Positions 6,705 to 7,339 of a stretch of DNA of 7,339 bases are shown one piece after another; the stretch's first letter is position 1; every line of letters begins with the position of its first letter. Source of the stretch: Lachnospiraceae bacterium (lineage in GTDB: Bacteria > Bacillota > Clostridia > Lachnospirales > Lachnospiraceae); assembly GCA_017959525.1 (NCBI GenBank), contig JAGDAL010000015.1, positions 1 through 7,339 on the forward strand. The letters are read 5' to 3'. The notes under the pieces are model-generated. The model made no database searches, was not told the origin of the DNA, and saw only the letters and a program-made list of their open reading frames with translations. Position numbers and translations under genes: made by a program.

Positions 6705-7339
6705 TTACTCTGCTTTTTCTTCTACATATTCCTTGCGGATTTCCTTGGTACGGATTTCCTCTGTAATATTAGCGACGAACTCAGAAAGGGCAATCGCACC
6801 TGCATCTCCGTCATAACGGCTACGCATGGATACGGTTCCGTCTTCCTGCTCCTTCTCACCTACAATCAGCATGTAAGGAACCTTCTCGTTACGAGCCTCA
6901 CGGATCTTGTATCCGATCTTCTCGGAACGACGGTCAACGGTAACATCCACACCGGCCTTACGAAGCTCTGCAAATACAGTATCTGCATAGTCGAAATACT
7001 TCTCGGAAATCGGAAGTACACGTACCTGCTCCGGACATAACCAAGTCGGAAGCTTGCCTGCATACTTCTCAATCAACCAAGCCAAGGTACGCTCATAGCA
7101 TCCCATGGAAGTACGGTGAATGATATATGGACGCTTCTTCTGTCCGTCCTTATCAGTATAACTCATATCGTAACGTTCTGCTAAGAACATATCCAACTGA
7201 ATGGTAATCATGGTATCTTCTTTGCCGTAAACGTTCTTTGCCTGGATATCCAGCTTCGGGCCTTAGAATGCAGCCTCTCCGGCAGCCTCGGTGTACTCTA
7301 AGCCGATTTCATCCAAGATGGTACGCATTGCATTCTGAA
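6705..7339 (-). pseudogene. thrS: Threonyl-tRNA synthetase 3' part, interrupted by an in-frame TAA
   Basis: ThrRS charges tRNA-Thr with threonine in the cytoplasm. The window holds the C-terminal third; the 5' part lies beyond the right edge. Reading from 7337, 24 codons of catalytic domain end in GEAAF, then TAA (7265-7263), then the same frame resumes with GPKLDIQ and continues for 186 codons to TAA at 6707-6705. The family motif here is AFYGPK, so the stop replaces the tyrosine. Downstream are TIQLDMFLAERYD, IIHRTSMG with the zinc-ligand histidine (codon 7118-7116), GCYERT with the motif 3 arginine (7091-7089), and the anticodon-binding domain from about 7040, including EKIGYKIREA and VPYMLIVG. 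Conservation on both sides argues for a recent mutation or a sequencing error rather than an old relic. The ATG at 7211 lacks a Shine-Dalgarno site and would start inside the catalytic domain, so it is not a credible independent gene. Confidence 0.8.
7263..7265 (-). other. In-frame TAA within thrS
   Basis: The codon TAA stands where ThrRS proteins have tyrosine in the AFYGPK motif; TAT or TAC would need one base change. Both sides read in the same frame, so this is a substitution-type nonsense codon, not a frameshift. Confidence 0.85.

Noticed and set aside
6705..7211. A separate 168-residue gene made of the ThrRS C-terminal part
   Set aside because: The ATG is a methionine inside the catalytic domain, has no ribosome site, and the matching upstream frame continues past it to the TAA; it is a fragment of thrS.
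7263..7265. Reassignment of TAA to an amino acid in this organism
   Set aside because: TAA ends purC, the Sel1 gene, the CapA-like gene and thrS itself at their expected lengths, and no other TAA interrupts a gene here.
7255..7275. Frameshift as the cause of the thrS break
   Set aside because: GEAAF before and GPKLDIQ after the stop are in the same frame with exactly one codon between them, so no base gain or loss is involved.

Overview
The window looks like a chromosomal housekeeping segment from a Gram-positive anaerobe of the Clostridia, most likely Lachnospiraceae. Evidence is the Bacillus-type PurF (cysteine propeptide plus iron-sulfur ligands), GpmI as the phosphoglycerate mutase, a Clostridia-style ThrRS, lipoproteins with short signal peptides, purine-rich Shine-Dalgarno sites and moderate GC. 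The family assignment is inference from protein character, not a search result.

Every gene lies on the minus strand, so transcription runs from right to left. In that order: the 3' part of thrS (7339 to 6705), carrying an in-frame TAA at 7265-7263; a Sel1/TPR-repeat lipoprotein (6700 to 5366); a CapA-family metallophosphatase-like lipoprotein (5366 to 3990); gpmI (3966 to 2425); an intrinsic terminator (2415 to about 2369); purC (2331 to 1453); and purF (1432 to the left edge, stop codon not reached). The junctions inside the first block are 4 nt (thrS/sel1), a 1-nt TAATG overlap (sel1/capA-like) and 23 nt (capA-like/gpmI). purC and purF are 20 nt apart. The layout suggests two units: a thrS-lipoprotein-lipoprotein-gpmI operon closed by the terminator, and a purine unit starting with purC.

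purC and purF belong to the same pathway: PurF makes phosphoribosylamine, the committed step, and PurC makes SAICAR later on. gpmI is glycolytic. The two lipoproteins would be anchored on the outer face of the membrane and, being translationally coupled, may act together; neither has an assignable substrate from sequence alone. No gene-free stretch exceeds 93 bp.

I see no mobile element, CRISPR array, RNA gene or clearly new system. The points most worth a second look are the nonsense codon at a conserved active-site position of thrS and the coupled Sel1-CapA lipoprotein pair.
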